This document shows, piece after piece, positions 22,136-33,721 of a DNA stretch of 64,000 nucleotides. The stretch comes from Bactericera cockerelli (Eukaryota > Arthropoda > Insecta > Hemiptera > Triozidae), in contig CM044961.1 in the NCBI GenBank assembly GCA_024516035.1, forward strand, positions 15,985,756 through 16,049,755, in the 5' to 3' direction. The stretch's first letter is position 1; every line of letters starts with the position of its first letter. The position numbers and the translations under genes were made by a program. A model generated the notes under the pieces. The model saw only the letters and a list, made by a program, of their open reading frames with translations. It made no database searches and was not told the origin of the DNA.

Positions 22136-23054
22136 TCCTCAAAGGGATTGCATTATGAAGTATCTGCTTTCATGAAATCCTTTCAATCCCTTTAGGTTAG
22201 GCAAAACTATGGTACTTTGGTTTTGCCTTGCACTGGATAAATAACAATTTTTCAATATAAAAATTACAACTTTTATCAAGGATATAACATGTATGTATTG
22301 TATAATTGTATACATAATTATTATGATAATATAAATTATACAACCATTAACCATTCACGTATAATACTAAGTACATTGATGAAATAATACTCAATGCTGC
22401 GTACTTTTTTATGTAGAATTAACATTATTTTGTATAATAATTATCTTAATTAAGTGTAGATCACTGTTAAGGTAGACACAACATAATTTCCTTAGATTCT
22501 TTTAAGATAAATCTTACTGTAAAAATAAATTGTATCATATTATTTTTTAAAAAATATCTCTCGCTCTGTCTGATAAAAACATAAATCTTAAGGTAACTTT
22601 ACTAAATCTTCTTATCATAATCCATATTAAGACAAGGAGCGTACAGTATTATTATTTTATTGTAGATAGTTACCTGAAGAGAACGAAACAGAAAAGATAA
22701 GAGAAGATAAAAGTTGAGAGAAAATAAGATAGGGAAAATTAGGATGAATTTATTAAGAAGAAAATAAATTAAAATTAGAAAAATAAAAAATACTGTTAGA
22801 ATGTTGATAAAAGGGTATTTTATTTTCATTTTTTCCCTTACGCGTCTAATAATAATATTGATATTTGTATTTTCTACTGATCCTGTTACAAAATAGGATT
22901 TTCCGTCTTCCATCCATGTTCCATGACAAACCAAAAGTAAGAAGAAGAGCGTATTAGCTAATATGTTCTCTACAATCAAGCTTTACGAGAGATTATCTAA
23001 TTAGGTACCTAGTTTTTTTTTTTTAAGTATGATTTTTTTATCATAATGATATTT
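22136..23054. other. AT-rich noncoding
   Basis: Nothing recognised beyond short A/T runs and a 10-bp inverted pair AAAGGGATTG/CAATCCCTTT around 22140-22195. Confidence 0.45.
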
Positions 23055-23192
23055 TTTATGAATTAATTGTTCGAAATATGCGTAATGATTTTCATTTACT
23101 ACAAGCTAGAGAGACATTTTAAAAAAAAAATTTCTTTCCTTTTCGTCTGGGTGTGCTGGTGTTCCGCAGATCCTTAGCACCGGCCGTCCCTG
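23055..23192. repeat. partial hAT-like MITE copy
   Basis: It matches the right half of the MITE at 55856-56113 (GTTCCGCAG...CCTTAGCACCGGCCG) and ends CCGGCCGTCCCTG. The left terminus is missing. Confidence 0.65.
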
Positions 23193-23427
23193 ATTGTGAC
23201 CAGTTGATTCTAATTCTGATGTATGTCCTGATTTGAATAACTAGTCAGGACGGGGAAATCGTACCAGCTACCCACATTAACCTCACCCTGGGTAGGGCCG
23301 GAAATGCCAGCCTCGCGTGTTTGAATAGAACAGAATTTTCGTCGAAAAGTCTGCCCCAACCGGGAGTTGAACTCGGGAAATTTGGACTACGGGCAGTAGT
23401 CGCAACCATTACGCCACGGAGGCTGGG
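23193..23427 (-). repeat. SINE family A, near-complete copy
   Basis: The reverse complement has a tRNA-like head with box A (TGGCGTAATGG) and box B (GAGTTCAACTCCC), then the tail with CCCTACCCAGGGTGAGG, AGCTGGTACGATT and GTCCTGACTAG blocks. This is the best copy for defining the family. Confidence 0.75.
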
Positions 23428-24312
23428 GCTTGTAGAATATAGAACTCCTGCTAATTAATCTTGTTCATTCCATGCCACCACCACCATCTCCCCAATATCT
23501 TGTATTTATCTCTGGAGCCCTCAAGATATGTTGTACAGATGCAGACATATTTTATGCTACACTGGCAACACAAAGGTTCTGGTGGTTGTTGAGTAAGAAA
23601 ATTCCTCCCCAATTTCTCTCAACATTCCACGAGCTAAGAGTCGAAATTCCTGAGAGGAGTCCATACGGAACGCTCTTTGAATTGCCCACTTTCTCTCTCT
23701 TTCATTGTTTCTTTGATCTCGTATCCCTGAAATTCTAAAATTTGGCCTGTGATGTGTAGACCAAAGTCTTGTGCGAGACAAAGTGGCTACCTCTGGTGTA
23801 GAAAAATCAGCACTTAGGCCATTTAGGGGTCGCCATTTATTTATGTATTAGCAGTTACTAGCTGACTTAACCTTACCTTATAACTACCTGTCAGTGTGCA
23901 TCCTAAGTCTTCACATTCCATGCCTGCTTTCATCAGAAAGACAACCAATGTTCCAATCTCGATAAGGTTTCGTATACACAAAGACCAAATAAACAGGATC
24001 AGAAGAGAAAGGAGAGGATCCCAAGTTTCTACAAGAACATGATGAAACACAAATTACAAAGTTTACCTCTGAAAGGGAACTGAAATTGCTTTACAAAATA
24101 AGCATAAGTAGGTACGTCAAGTTTCAAAGTGCGTCATTTCTGTCAGAGTTGTTACATTGAAGTTTGAAAATATTACCAACCACATCAAATGAAACATTGT
24201 ATAAAAAAGAGCTATTGTAAATAATCAGTCTAGACCAAGCCAATCACGTCAACAGGTTTGGAACCCTTTTATTAAACGTGTAATATGAGTATGAAGGATT
24301 TCAAATAGATTA
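23428..24312. other. noncoding, nothing recognised
   Basis: Open frames up to 88 codons (23472-23738) show no domain and no convincing splice context. Confidence 0.4.
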
Positions 24313-24453
24313 TGGCTGGGTAGAGATACAGGTGCCAGGTCCTAGCTCATGTAGATTTAAGGTCAATTCGAGGCTCTGTGATTGCTGGAAATTGATCACG
24401 TGACCTTAAATCAACATCAGCCGAGACCTGGTAGGCAAATCTTGACCCGGCCA
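24313..24453. repeat. small inverted-repeat element
   Basis: TGGCTGGGTAGAGAT at the left pairs with the end CTTGACCCGGCCA. The arms are about 53 bp and share the GATTTAAGGTCA block, at about 75% identity by eye. No clear target duplication. Confidence 0.65.
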
Positions 24454-26095
24454 TCAGTGAACTATTTTTGTAGTAACGTTCTCTTGTAAGTATCTTGTAT
24501 CGAGACAGGGCGGAAAACCTAGTACTTAGGTCCTAATAAGGGACTTGAAAAACTACTGAAATTTTGCTGATAAAACTCACACGCAAATCAAAAATAAAAT
24601 CAGTCGGCGCCTCCGCGGCTGGGATGGCACGGTACATACAGCTGTTCCGGCAGAAAGAGGTTAAAACCCGCGACTTGAATGACCTATATGTTTCTATCAC
24701 AGTAGGGCTCTCAACATAAAATACATACGGTCTAGCAAATTTTTGTAAAAAAGTACTGCTAAAATTTGTTCCACCTAGTAAAAAAAACCCTCTACCTTCG
24801 ATGAAATGTATTTTCTAAAATTTAATGTTTTTTGTTTTTTCAGAAATACTTTGAACATTTTATTCTGTGTATTTTCACGCCACCTTTTGTGACAATGTCA
24901 GCGACTACCTTGTGCTTCCTCTGCAAATTCAATAAATTGCCCCTGTCCCTCTCTTAATCTTCTTCAGCTTTGATTTTTAGGTACTAGGCTATAATATGTA
25001 GGTATAATATTATTTTACCTTCTTGCTTTTTCCGTCCAACTTTTTCCTTTTCTTGTTTTTTTCCTAAATTAATTAAACGTCATGAAACAATTTTCTCTGT
25101 GTCAAAATTGGACCGACTCCAGATGTAATGAAACCCAATGATGTTCCTCTTGCAAATGCCAAAAAAGAAAATGCTCTGTCTCCTTATCCTGTATTTCGTT
25201 TCTCATTTTAACCGATGGAGAAGTGGCGAAGTTTGAAAAAGGATCACTTTATAACAAACATAAAGAAGCCATTGTCGCTGGTTCGTCAAATACACTGGTA
25301 TGTGTAAATGCTCTCTAGTTAAGTCCGGTGAGGTTAGGACTAAGGGCCGGATAGTAAACAGGATAACAAGAAATATACATTACAATGCTCTGTTTATCCT
25401 GAAAGAATGAGACTAAAGAGTAAAGAGTCCCTTTACTATCACAGTATCCATCCCTCACCCCCAATAAGAGCCAGACCGTCCCTCAAATCGGAGTTTCAAC
25501 CAATTGCGGTGTACTACGAGTATTATAGTCCGACTCGAGTGACAATCTGACGTCTACAGGTCTACACATCTACAGTAGCTGTTGACTCATCTTTAAAAAA
25601 AATAGTTACCTACCTCTTCCTATGAAGACATCCGCTAAATAGCACTGTCTCACACTCTGGTCTACGTCACAACTTTCATGTAATGTTTTTGCAAGAAATT
25701 CCCAAATCATCCGCGTCTGATGAAGTACTTACCACTTCATACTCTCCAGTCCTCAGTACTCACCAATACAATAACCACATCTACAAGCTCTAATGGCTAT
25801 ACCACCCTAGAGTTAGGTGGAAGTTATAACACTCAGAGCTCGCCAACAACACCACTCTTCCTCCAATACTATGTATCTATTACCTACCATTCCACTCTAC
25901 CTACACACCGGTATCCACACTACAAAGCTCCAACCACTGTCGCTTTCCACTATTTATCACTCCAATTTGAAAACGTTCGGTTAGGTTTCATATAGAATAT
26001 TAGAAAGTTTTTGCTCTATTTCTATTTCTCTTCCTATTCGTCTTTTTCTTTCTATTTCTATTTCTATTCTTTTTTTATTTTTATCTTTCTCCTTA

Positions 26096-26130
<35 letters not shown>

Positions 26131-26574
26131 TTCCCTTTATATTTTCTTTACTTCTAACACTTGGTTTAAAACCAAGAAAATATGCTTATATGTATATGCA
26201 ATGATACAATTTCAGATGAAGAATGAATCACTTAATGTTACCTGTGCAAAATAGCGTCCTCCCATTGTCATGATACAATTCTATTAGGAAACAGTGTCCA
26301 TTAATATTTTGGACACAATACTGTGGACATGCTTTGGTTTCAAATTGAAAAGACTTGGGTATGGTCGCGTTCCGACAATAAATTTAATATCTACTTACAG
26401 ACAAGTTTTTTTTTTTATATTTTTATTCCAATCTCGATAGGACCTTTTTCATTCTCCAGGCAAAAAACTAGACAAGTTGAAATACTAGTTTTAGAACTTG
26501 ATACTCGTTATTGGAAAAATTTGTTTTAAAAAAAAATAATAAAAAAAAATAACCATAAAAAGTAGGTATCATTT

Positions 26575-26577
<3 letters not shown>
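24454..26577. other. gene-poor sequence
   Basis: A short (TC)n tract sits at 26093-26131. I see no supported exon. Confidence 0.4.

Positions 26578-26606
<29 letters not shown>
26578..26606 (+). repeat. (AAT)n microsatellite
   Basis: About nine AAT units. On the minus strand it directly follows AATAAAATGATT and may be the 3' tail of the LINE that reads from 28604 leftwards. Confidence 0.8.
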
Positions 26607-26608
<2 letters not shown>

Positions 26609-26708
26609 CATTTTATTGTACATAAAATATTCGTGGTCGAATGTGTACAACGTCATCTTATGGACTAATTATATACTAGCTTAAAATTAAACTAAACTAA
26701 ATAATATA

Positions 26709-26710
<2 letters not shown>

Positions 26711-26742
<32 letters not shown>
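26711..26742 (+). repeat. A-run of about 32 bp
   Basis: Homopolymer, with a GA-rich patch at 26795-26847 beyond it. Confidence 0.9.
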
Positions 26743-26744
<2 letters not shown>

Positions 26745-26879
26745 GAATGGGGGGATGATGGGATTTGCTGTTTAATGAAATGATGAAATTGATGGATGGA
26801 GAGAGAAGGCGAGAGAAAGAAGGAATGAAAGAGAGAGAGAGAGAGAACCATAGCAGGGATCAGGTTTTGTTTGTCTGTC

Positions 26880-27757
26880 AGGTTGGTTGATTGTTGTGTC
26901 TGTGTCAGTCAGGTTGGTTGGGATGTTGTGTCTGTGTCAGTCAGGTTGGTTGGAGTGTTGTGTCTGTGTCAGTCAGGTTGGTTGGAGTGTTGTGTCTGTG
27001 TCAGTCAGGTTGGTTGAAATGTTGTGTCTGTGTACGTCAGGTTAGTTGAAATGTTGTGTCTGTGTACGTCAGGTTGGTTGAAATGTTGTGTCTGTGTCAG
27101 TCAGGTTGGTTGAAATGTTGTGTCTGTGTACGTCAGGTTGGTTGAAATGTTGTGTCTGTGTCAGTCAGGTTGGTTGGAGTGTTGTGTCTGTGTCAGTCAG
27201 GTTGGTTGGAGTGTTGTGTCTGTGTCAGTCAGGTTGGTTGAAATGTTGTGTCTGTGTACGTCAGGTTGGTTGAAATGTTGTGTCTGTGTCAGTCAGGTTA
27301 GTTGGAGTGTTGTGTCTGTGTCAGTCAGGTTGGTTGGAGTGTTGTGTCTGTGTCAGTCAGGTTGGTTGAAATGTTGTGTCTGTGTACGTCAGGTTGGTTG
27401 AAATGTTGTGTCTGTGTCAGTCAGGTTAGTTGGAGTGTTGTGTCTGTGTCAGTCAGGTTGGTTGGAGTGTTGTGTCTGTGTCAGTTAGGTTGGTTGAAAT
27501 GTTGTGTCTGTGTCAGTCAGGTTAGTTGGAGTGTTGTGTCTGTGTCAGTCAGGTTGGTTGGAGTGTTGTGTCTGTGTCAGTCAGATTGGTTGGAATGTTG
27601 TGTCTGTGTACGTCAGGTTGGTTGAAATGTTGTGTCTGTGTACGTCAGGTTGGTTGGAGTGTTGTGTCTGTGTCAGTCAGGTTGGTTGGAATGTTGTGTC
27701 TGTGTCACTCAGGTTGGTAGGAATGTTGTGTCTGTGTCCGTCGGGTTTGTTGGAAGT
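26880..27757 (+). repeat. 32-bp minisatellite, about 27 copies
   Basis: The unit is GGTTGGTTGGAGTGTTGTGT plus CTGTGTCAGTCA. Variants swap CAG for ACG before TCAGG, GAAAT for GGAGT, and TTAGTT for TTGGTT. From 27130 the variants recur with an exact 128-bp period (ACG at 27130, 27258 and 27386), a four-unit higher-order repeat. Because 32 is not a multiple of 3 and the unit has no stop on this strand, all three + frames stay open; these are not genes. Confidence 0.95.
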
Positions 27758-27764
27758 AAATTGT

Positions 27765-28604
27765 CTATTTTTGTATTGTATTGCTCCTCATGTTTCTTAA
27801 AGTTTTCTCACCCTCTTCAAAGCTGTAAGGTGTGGCATCTATGAGCAAGATCTTCAAAGTATCTCTAAATTGGGTCTGGTTTAGCTCCTTCCATGCTGAT
27901 GGAAGATGGTTGTATAGGCGGACACCAACGTTTAGAAAACACATACGCAGAGATTTAGGATTTGCTTGTATAAAATTGTTTTTATTTCTGGTGTTATGGT
28001 TGTGTTGGTTTGAGTGTTTTTCAAGCGAAGGGGATAGTTTGTGGATTGATAGACAGAGGTCGAGTATATGCTGTCCGTATAATGTCAGAATGTTGTGTTT
28101 TTTAAAGAAAGGTCTACATGATGTGGTTCTGGATAAACCAAAAACAGCTCGAACAGCCTTTTTTTGGAGAAGAAAAATATCCTTGTTTCCTACTTCAAAC
28201 CCCCAAAACAATAAGGCGTAACTCATTATACTGTGAAAGTACCCAAAGTATGATAAAAGGCTTGTTTTAGAGTCTACTTTTTGTTGTACTGTTTTTAATG
28301 CAAAAATAGCTGATGAAAGTTTAGGACAAAGTATTTGAATATGAGACTTCCAACACAGTTTATTGTTCAGGATTAGGCCTAAGAATTTGACTTCACTGGT
28401 TGGATTGATGGTTAGATTGGGGGTATTAATTGGTACGAGAGGGGGAGAGGAACCTGGACCAAAGTAGATGTAGGATGTCTTACTTGCATTTATAAACAAG
28501 AATGTTATTGTAAATAGTATAAGATTTAAAAACCAAACCACAGCACTGGGCAATCTGGACATTTCTGACACGCCTGGACATTTTAAAGAGACACTGAGAG
28601 GCAC
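27765..28604 (-). pseudogene. 5'-truncated LINE reverse transcriptase, C-terminal part
   Basis: 279 codons open. The segment KFLGLILNNKLCWKSHI (about residues 73-89) and the run LSSAIFAL...SYALLFWG...LQKKAVRAVFGL...SCRPFFKK...ILTL match the region after the palm of Jockey/CR1-like non-LTR reverse transcriptases. A C-terminal HNTRNKN...GVRLYNHLP block follows. The catalytic palm (YxDD) and endonuclease are absent, so this is a dead 5'-truncated copy. The first 20-30 residues before PSAVVWFLN are probably flanking DNA. Downstream on the minus strand the minisatellite (27757-26880) takes the place of the 3' untranslated region, possibly ending at the (ATT)n near 26578. Confidence 0.88.
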
Positions 28605-28694
28605 TTCATAATAATTATATTCATAGATTCTGTTTTCTGTACATTAGGTAATGTATAAGTGTAGGTATTGATTTGTGGTACTATACATAGATCA

Positions 28695-28840
28695 AGTACT
28701 GACCTCAGTAGCTTGATAAATAAGGCGGTGGACTTGTAACCTGGAGGTTGGTAATTCAAGTCCCGGTTTCAGCATATTATTATAATTATGTATTTAGTAA
28801 AGCGAGTTTGAGTAGTTGTGATTAACACAAATATGATAAC
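28695..28840 (+). repeat. SINE family B copy
   Basis: CTCAGTAGCTTGATAAATAAGGCGG head, box B AATTCAAGTCCC, tail GAGTTTGAGTAGTTGTGATTAAC. Well preserved. Confidence 0.8.
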
Positions 28841-28974
28841 TTAAAAAACTTTAATATCTAGTATGTAAACATTAAATTTATAATAAAATTGTCTGAATAA
28901 GACGTTTAATGAATTATTAAAAAAAAATATTAATTTTATGTGCGGCGATCAACTATTCTGATAACTCGGGCTTT

Positions 28975-29060
28975 TATTATTTAAGCCAATAAACCTTTGG
29001 GAAAACTGCAAGCTTGTTAGTGCTGGCTAATCTGTTCCTTTAACTCTAGCCAGACAATAA
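28975..29060 (-). repeat. repeat C fragment
   Basis: AAGCCAATAAACC...GAAAACTGCAAGCTTGTTAG...GGCTAATCTGTTC matches part of the repeat at 42954-43200. Confidence 0.6.
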
Positions 29061-29845
29061 TGAAATTATAAGAAATAATCGCTAATTTAGTTTTTTGCAA
29101 CATCGCTCTTAACTGCGTGGTCATATCACGTTTAGGGGTTTAACCCTCAAACTATGTCTTTTTTTTGTTGATGAATCTTGAATTTTTTCATAAAACTTAC
29201 TTACTTACTTCATCCTGCCCCTTCTACCGTAGGTGTAGGGTTTTTTTTTTTAATAGAATTTTTTTTATAAAAAAATATTTTTTTTTAGCTGTGACAAAAA
29301 AATGGAACTGTTTTATAAACGGAAATTCATTAAGTAAAAACGACTGTTTTTATGAGTCTCGGAATTTCACCTCAGTTTTAATTTAGTCATTCATTAAAAA
29401 TACACCGGGAGCTAATCGTGCACCGCGAGGCAACATGGCGAAAATTTCTGCAATTTTGAAATACCAAGAACATTCGTTTTCGCATCGCAAATAACAAGTA
29501 TTACAAATTTCAAAATAATTTTCCATTACTCCAGGATATGGAGGGTGGGGTGAGTTTGAACGTTAGAAGGCAGGGATAGGGTGGACCGGGGTAAAGAAAC
29601 TCGGCGGGGTAGGTGAGTGTAAAATGAATATTTATATTTCTGATTTTTGTCCCGCTTTCAAGGGTCGGGATGGTGTGTTTGCTTTTTTTGTTTAAAATTC
29701 GCAAACGCAGTTTTTTTTTGCTGTTACTCTGTTTCTTTTTCCTCGACTAGAAAATTATAGAAAGAGGTACATGGGTATGTAAAGGGAGAGAATGAGACAT
29801 TTGGAATGGGGAGATAAAGTGAAAGCATAAAAATGGGTACACAAG

Positions 29846-29877
<32 letters not shown>

Positions 29878-30059
29878 AACTGCTCGGAGTGTTTTGGCTG
29901 AATTGAGTTTATAGGACAGAGATGCCATAAAGAAGGTTATATTCATATTATTTAGAATTTCTGTTTTTACTGCGAATTATTTGAACCTTTGACATTTAAA
30001 TACTAAGGAGTGGCACTGTACAACCCCAATAGTTTTATTTCTTTTCTCTACTTTCTATT
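29061..30059. other. noncoding, nothing recognised
   Basis: A GA microsatellite lies at about 29848-29877. The rest shows no gene. Confidence 0.4.
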
Positions 30060-30640
30060 ACTTCCGAGAAATTTCTAATATTAGAAATCGGAAGTATTTG
30101 TTCGTTTTTGTAAAATAATAATATTTTTTCCTCCGATTTTAATTTTTTTCATATTTCTAGACCATTCTAGACATATTTCTCCTGAGCAACTTTGTTTTTG
30201 TGTCGGTCTGTTAACTACAATCCTTGTAACGCGCAAATCTCAGAAACTATATTTAATAGATTTCGACGAAATTTTGTATACATATAGGAGACGTATTGTA
30301 GAGTAGATGCTCCCATTTTAAATTCATCAACTTTGCACTAGCGGTTCTTGGTGATAGAGACCATGCGCCTGACCACTAAGTTTTTACTTATACGCTGAAA
30401 TCTCATGAAGTTGTAGACCCGATTTTGATGAAATTTTGTATTAGCGTATTAGTGTTATTTTTTAAAATATATGATTTTTTTTCCAAGATTTTTGACAAAA
30501 AAAGTGCAAAAATAAGGTCTAAAACTTGCCGATACTGAATTTTTGTGGTACCTATTTAAAATGTAGAAAATAAGGTGTTCTACCAATCTACCATATGAAA
30601 CAAATTTGAAGATAATCGTTTAGCAGTTTTGGAGATACAA
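30060..30640 (+). repeat. dispersed element starting with a palindrome
   Basis: It begins ACTTCCGAGAAATTTCTAAT directly followed by ATTAGAAATCGGAAGT, a hairpin. The layout is like the ACTTTCCTTAT element at 1996. A fragment of a similar start (TTTCTAATATATTAGAAA... GGAAGT) is at 56471-56507. The right end is not defined. Confidence 0.5.
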
Positions 30641-30775
30641 GTTATTTAGAATAAAATCTCAAAATTGTCAATCTCAAACCAATCACGAGGAAGTATTATT
30701 ATTGGCAGTGTATTTTTTCCTCTTTTTCTGTCTCTCTCCCTTCCCAAGAAAATAATCATCATCATTATAATTATT

Positions 30776-30837
30776 ATTGTGATGCCATCATTTTTTAATG
30801 ACTTTTTATAGTCATAAAAAAATGATGGCATCACAAT
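30776..30837. repeat. near-perfect 28-bp hairpin
   Basis: Arms 30776-30803 and 30810-30837 pair with one mismatch around a 6-nt loop (TTTTAT); the stem core is GTGATGCCATCATTTTTT. It could be a fold-back remnant or a short-hairpin RNA precursor; the sequence alone does not decide. Confidence 0.85.
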
Positions 30838-31550
30838 AGATACAAAACGAATAAAATATTTACTTGTTTGTAAAATTTCCAATTTTCGTCTATTTATGAT
30901 TTCTGAGAATTGTCCGTGATTTTTCAACACTTTTCAACTTCATGAAAACGGTCAACATGGAATTAAGTATTTGACTGACTTTGAGCAACCGAGAGAGAGA
31001 GAAAGAAAGAAAAAGAGAGAGTGAGAGACAGATGAAAAATATTTAAAATGGACAAATGGGTACCGAGGGAGAAGGGAGGGTGGATATTTCTAAGAATAAC
31101 GTTCCTCGTCATCGTTTATTGACATATTTATATTATTCATAAAACTCTGACCTTAGGGAATATTAATTTTCCAAGAACCATCCTTTCAAAACTTCTTATT
31201 TGTATTTTTTGAATTGTTCAATAAACATAAATAATTTTAAAGCTGCTTCTTTTTCTTTGTATCAACCCACTACTAATCTTTTCATCTTCATAAACTCTAA
31301 AATAAAAAAAATCCTTGTACCTCAGGGTTTGTAAAGTTACATCAAGTCCAAGAGAAAAATGGGGTATTGAAGTCAAGAAAGTCACGTCCCTCAAATCGGA
31401 GTTTTAACCAATCAGAGTGACTTGAGGGACAGCCTGAATTATATTAAATATTACATATTAAATAGTATAATCTTGTTTTACTTATAATTTTGCCCTTAAA
31501 TTCACAAAAAGTAAGTATCGAATAACAAAAGTCATACACATCCACTGTCC

Positions 31551-31865
31551 TGTATGTGACATCATTTTATTATTTGTACAGGCAGGTATCTATCTACTTT
31601 GGATTAAAAGTTTTTGAAAAGAAAATTCATCATTAAAATAATGATGAATGTTTATTTTTAAAGATGAGTGTTTTACAGCCTTTTTATTTCGTAATCATAA
31701 AACATCTGTATATGACATCATTTTATTATTTGTACAGGCAGGTATCTACTTTGGATTAAAAGTTTTTGAAAAGAAAATTCATCATTAAAATAATGATGAA
31801 TGTTTATTTTTTATTTTTAAAGATGAGTGTTTTACAGCCTTCTTATTTCGTAATCATAAAACATC
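31551..31865. repeat. tandem duplication, two units of about 157 bp
   Basis: 31551-31706 and 31707-31865 are nearly identical, differing mainly by a 4-bp and an 8-bp indel. Each contains the palindrome ATTCATCATT...AATGATGAAT. The duplication ends 145 bp before the first alkaline phosphatase exon seen here. Confidence 0.9.
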
Positions 31866-32010
31866 TTTTATGTTTTATGATTGATATGGGACGAGTAGAA
31901 GAATGATACATTAATGTTTAACTTTTGTATACATAAAAAAATAATATAACTGTTTCTACGTTGTGACAGAGCTGCCAAAAAAAAAAAAATCTTCTCGAAA
32001 CTGATTTCAG

Positions 32011-32215
32011 GTGATATTCGGGGGAGGGCGCCGCCACTGGCTGCCCAAGGTGGCTAAGGACCCTGAGGACCCCATGGAGGAGGGGCGGAGGCTGGATGGG
32101 CGCAATCTGGTGGACGACTGGCTCAGGGACAAGAGGACGAGGGGGGTCAAGGCCAGCTACGTGTGGAACAAAGCTCAGATGGACAAGCTGGAGATGAACG
32201 TGCAGCAAGTTCTGG
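32011..32215 (+). CDS. alkaline phosphatase, exon a (internal)
   Basis: The exon starts after TTTCAG (acceptor 32009-32010) and ends at CTGG|GTAAGT, phase 1. It encodes 68 residues starting VIFGGGRRHWLP and including RRLDGRNLVDDWL and ASYVWNKAQMD. These are the middle-domain signatures of animal membrane alkaline phosphatases, homodimeric zinc/magnesium phosphomonoesterases on the cell surface. Composition is GC-richer than the flanks. The preceding exons (signal peptide, metal-binding Asp, nucleophile Ser) were not found in the window and may lie upstream of it or be unrecognised. The following intron is 5.4 kb. Confidence 0.93.
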
Positions 32216-32354
32216 GTAAGTTGGTTTTATATTATTATTATTATAATATTATGCTTTATTAGGAGGACAGAGTACAATCTTAACAGTATAAAATTAAGAA
32301 AAAACAAACAAATGATAAAATAAAAAAGTAAAAAAGAAAATAACACTATAATGT
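32216..32354. other. start of alkaline phosphatase intron a
   Basis: Donor GTAAGT followed by AT-rich intron sequence up to the TIR element. Confidence 0.7.
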
Positions 32355-33120
32355 CCCAGACAGCACAGTCAACTGGATGTATACCATACTGTTAGGTGGA
32401 AAAAGTCTACTTGCCCAAATGCCCACCTGGAAATCAGCTGGAGATTTCCACCTTCCACCTGACCTCCACCTGGAAATCAACTGGAAATGAACTGGAAAGT
32501 AACCCAACTTTTAACTGGAAGTCAGTTGCCCAAAGTCAACTGGATTTGTTCCACTTATTTCCAGCTACTTGTAGCGCTCTCTAGTGGATGGGTAGTAACT
32601 CACTACCACAATGTTGACATACCTATTTACCTATACTGTACATTATTCTACATAATAATCAAATGCTACGCTCTTGGTTTTGAGGTTGTAGGTTCGAATC
32701 CCATTATATGCATTTTTTTTTTAAATAATAATAGTAATAAAAATACTAGAAACAAATGTATATTAGGCATAAATTCAATTTCAGTTATTTAATTTAGAGG
32801 CCATGCATTCAAATCTCATGAAGAATATTTTTTTTGTATAAAAATAAAGTAATAAATTTTAAATAGGTTTTTTCAACACGTACACACACACAATTTTGAG
32901 TATAATTTTTTTTATATAGAAATTTGGAAAGAAAAAGAAAATAACTAATCTGTTTTAAACAACACAATTCAAATAACACTCTTTAACATTATTATATTTT
33001 TACAATAAGAGTGTTTATTATTAAAAAAATTGTCCCAAAAGTGTAAAATGCACTATCAAATTTCCATCATGTCACAAGACCTTGTACCAATGTATCACAA
33101 GTATTTCCTAAGTAGGTATA

Positions 33121-33721
33121 ATCTCTATATATAAAACTCAAAGTTATGCATGTCTGGCTGACTATGTCCTCTTGGGGTTACAATACCAAATGGTACTCTC
33201 ACTGAGAGTTCACCCCCCCTAAGCCACCTTCAACATACTAGAAAATTATCAAAATTAAAATATCTAATACAATTTTCAAGTGCACTGGTAATCAAGGGTT
33301 GGGTGGAAGAGATTGCCATAGGCAATAACCCCGCCCTTTAGTTAGGACTTATGTTTTTATATATTTTCTATTCTTTTTCATTTTCATTGTATATATTGTT
33401 TCCATTTTTTTCATTGTTAAATTAATTATTTCTATGTACATAATGTCCATTTATACCTAATAAAGCATTGTATAATAATAATAATGCGCTAGTCAGATAA
33501 TCAACCTAGCGTAGGGTTCCGTTGTTTCAATTTTTTCCTCATTATGGTTGTGACCACATAATAATAAGACTCTGAGGGTTAGGTGGTAGAAAATGCTTTG
33601 AGCATAACCTTTAACCTTACCTGGTGGTTACCTTCCAGTTAAAAGTGTTATTATTATTTTTATTGGGACACCGGCCATGAGAAAAAACCTTAATGGTGAC
33701 AAAATGCCAGGTTTTAGCTAG
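33121..33721 (+). mobile_element. possible Helitron-like fragment with nested LINE tail
   Basis: It starts TCTCTATATATAAAACTC and ends in GTTTTAGCTAG before T. A TC start and CTAG end with no target duplication are Helitron-type hallmarks. It is interrupted by the LINE tail at 33300-33485 and by repeat F-like sequence (33580-33650). No helicase coding. Confidence 0.35.
33300..33485 (+). repeat. LINE-like 3' tail, copy 2
   Basis: GGTGGAAGAGATTGCC...AACCCCGCCCTTTAG, then a T-rich tail with AATAAAGCATTG and (AAT)n. Confidence 0.65.

Noticed and set aside
21775..22195. Ser/Leu/Phe-rich and Arg/Glu-rich open frames
   Set aside because: Pure TC/GA low complexity; the same artefact occurs at 3548-3932, 13104-13655, 16946-17560 and 18157-18421.
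23472..23738. 88-codon open frame
   Set aside because: No domain, start context or splice support.
26880..27757. CRISPR-like array
   Set aside because: Units are contiguous with no unique spacers, and the genome is eukaryotic.
27088..27844. Several overlapping Cys/Val/Leu-rich open frames of 60-107 codons
   Set aside because: They are translations of the 32-bp minisatellite, which has no stop on this strand in any frame.
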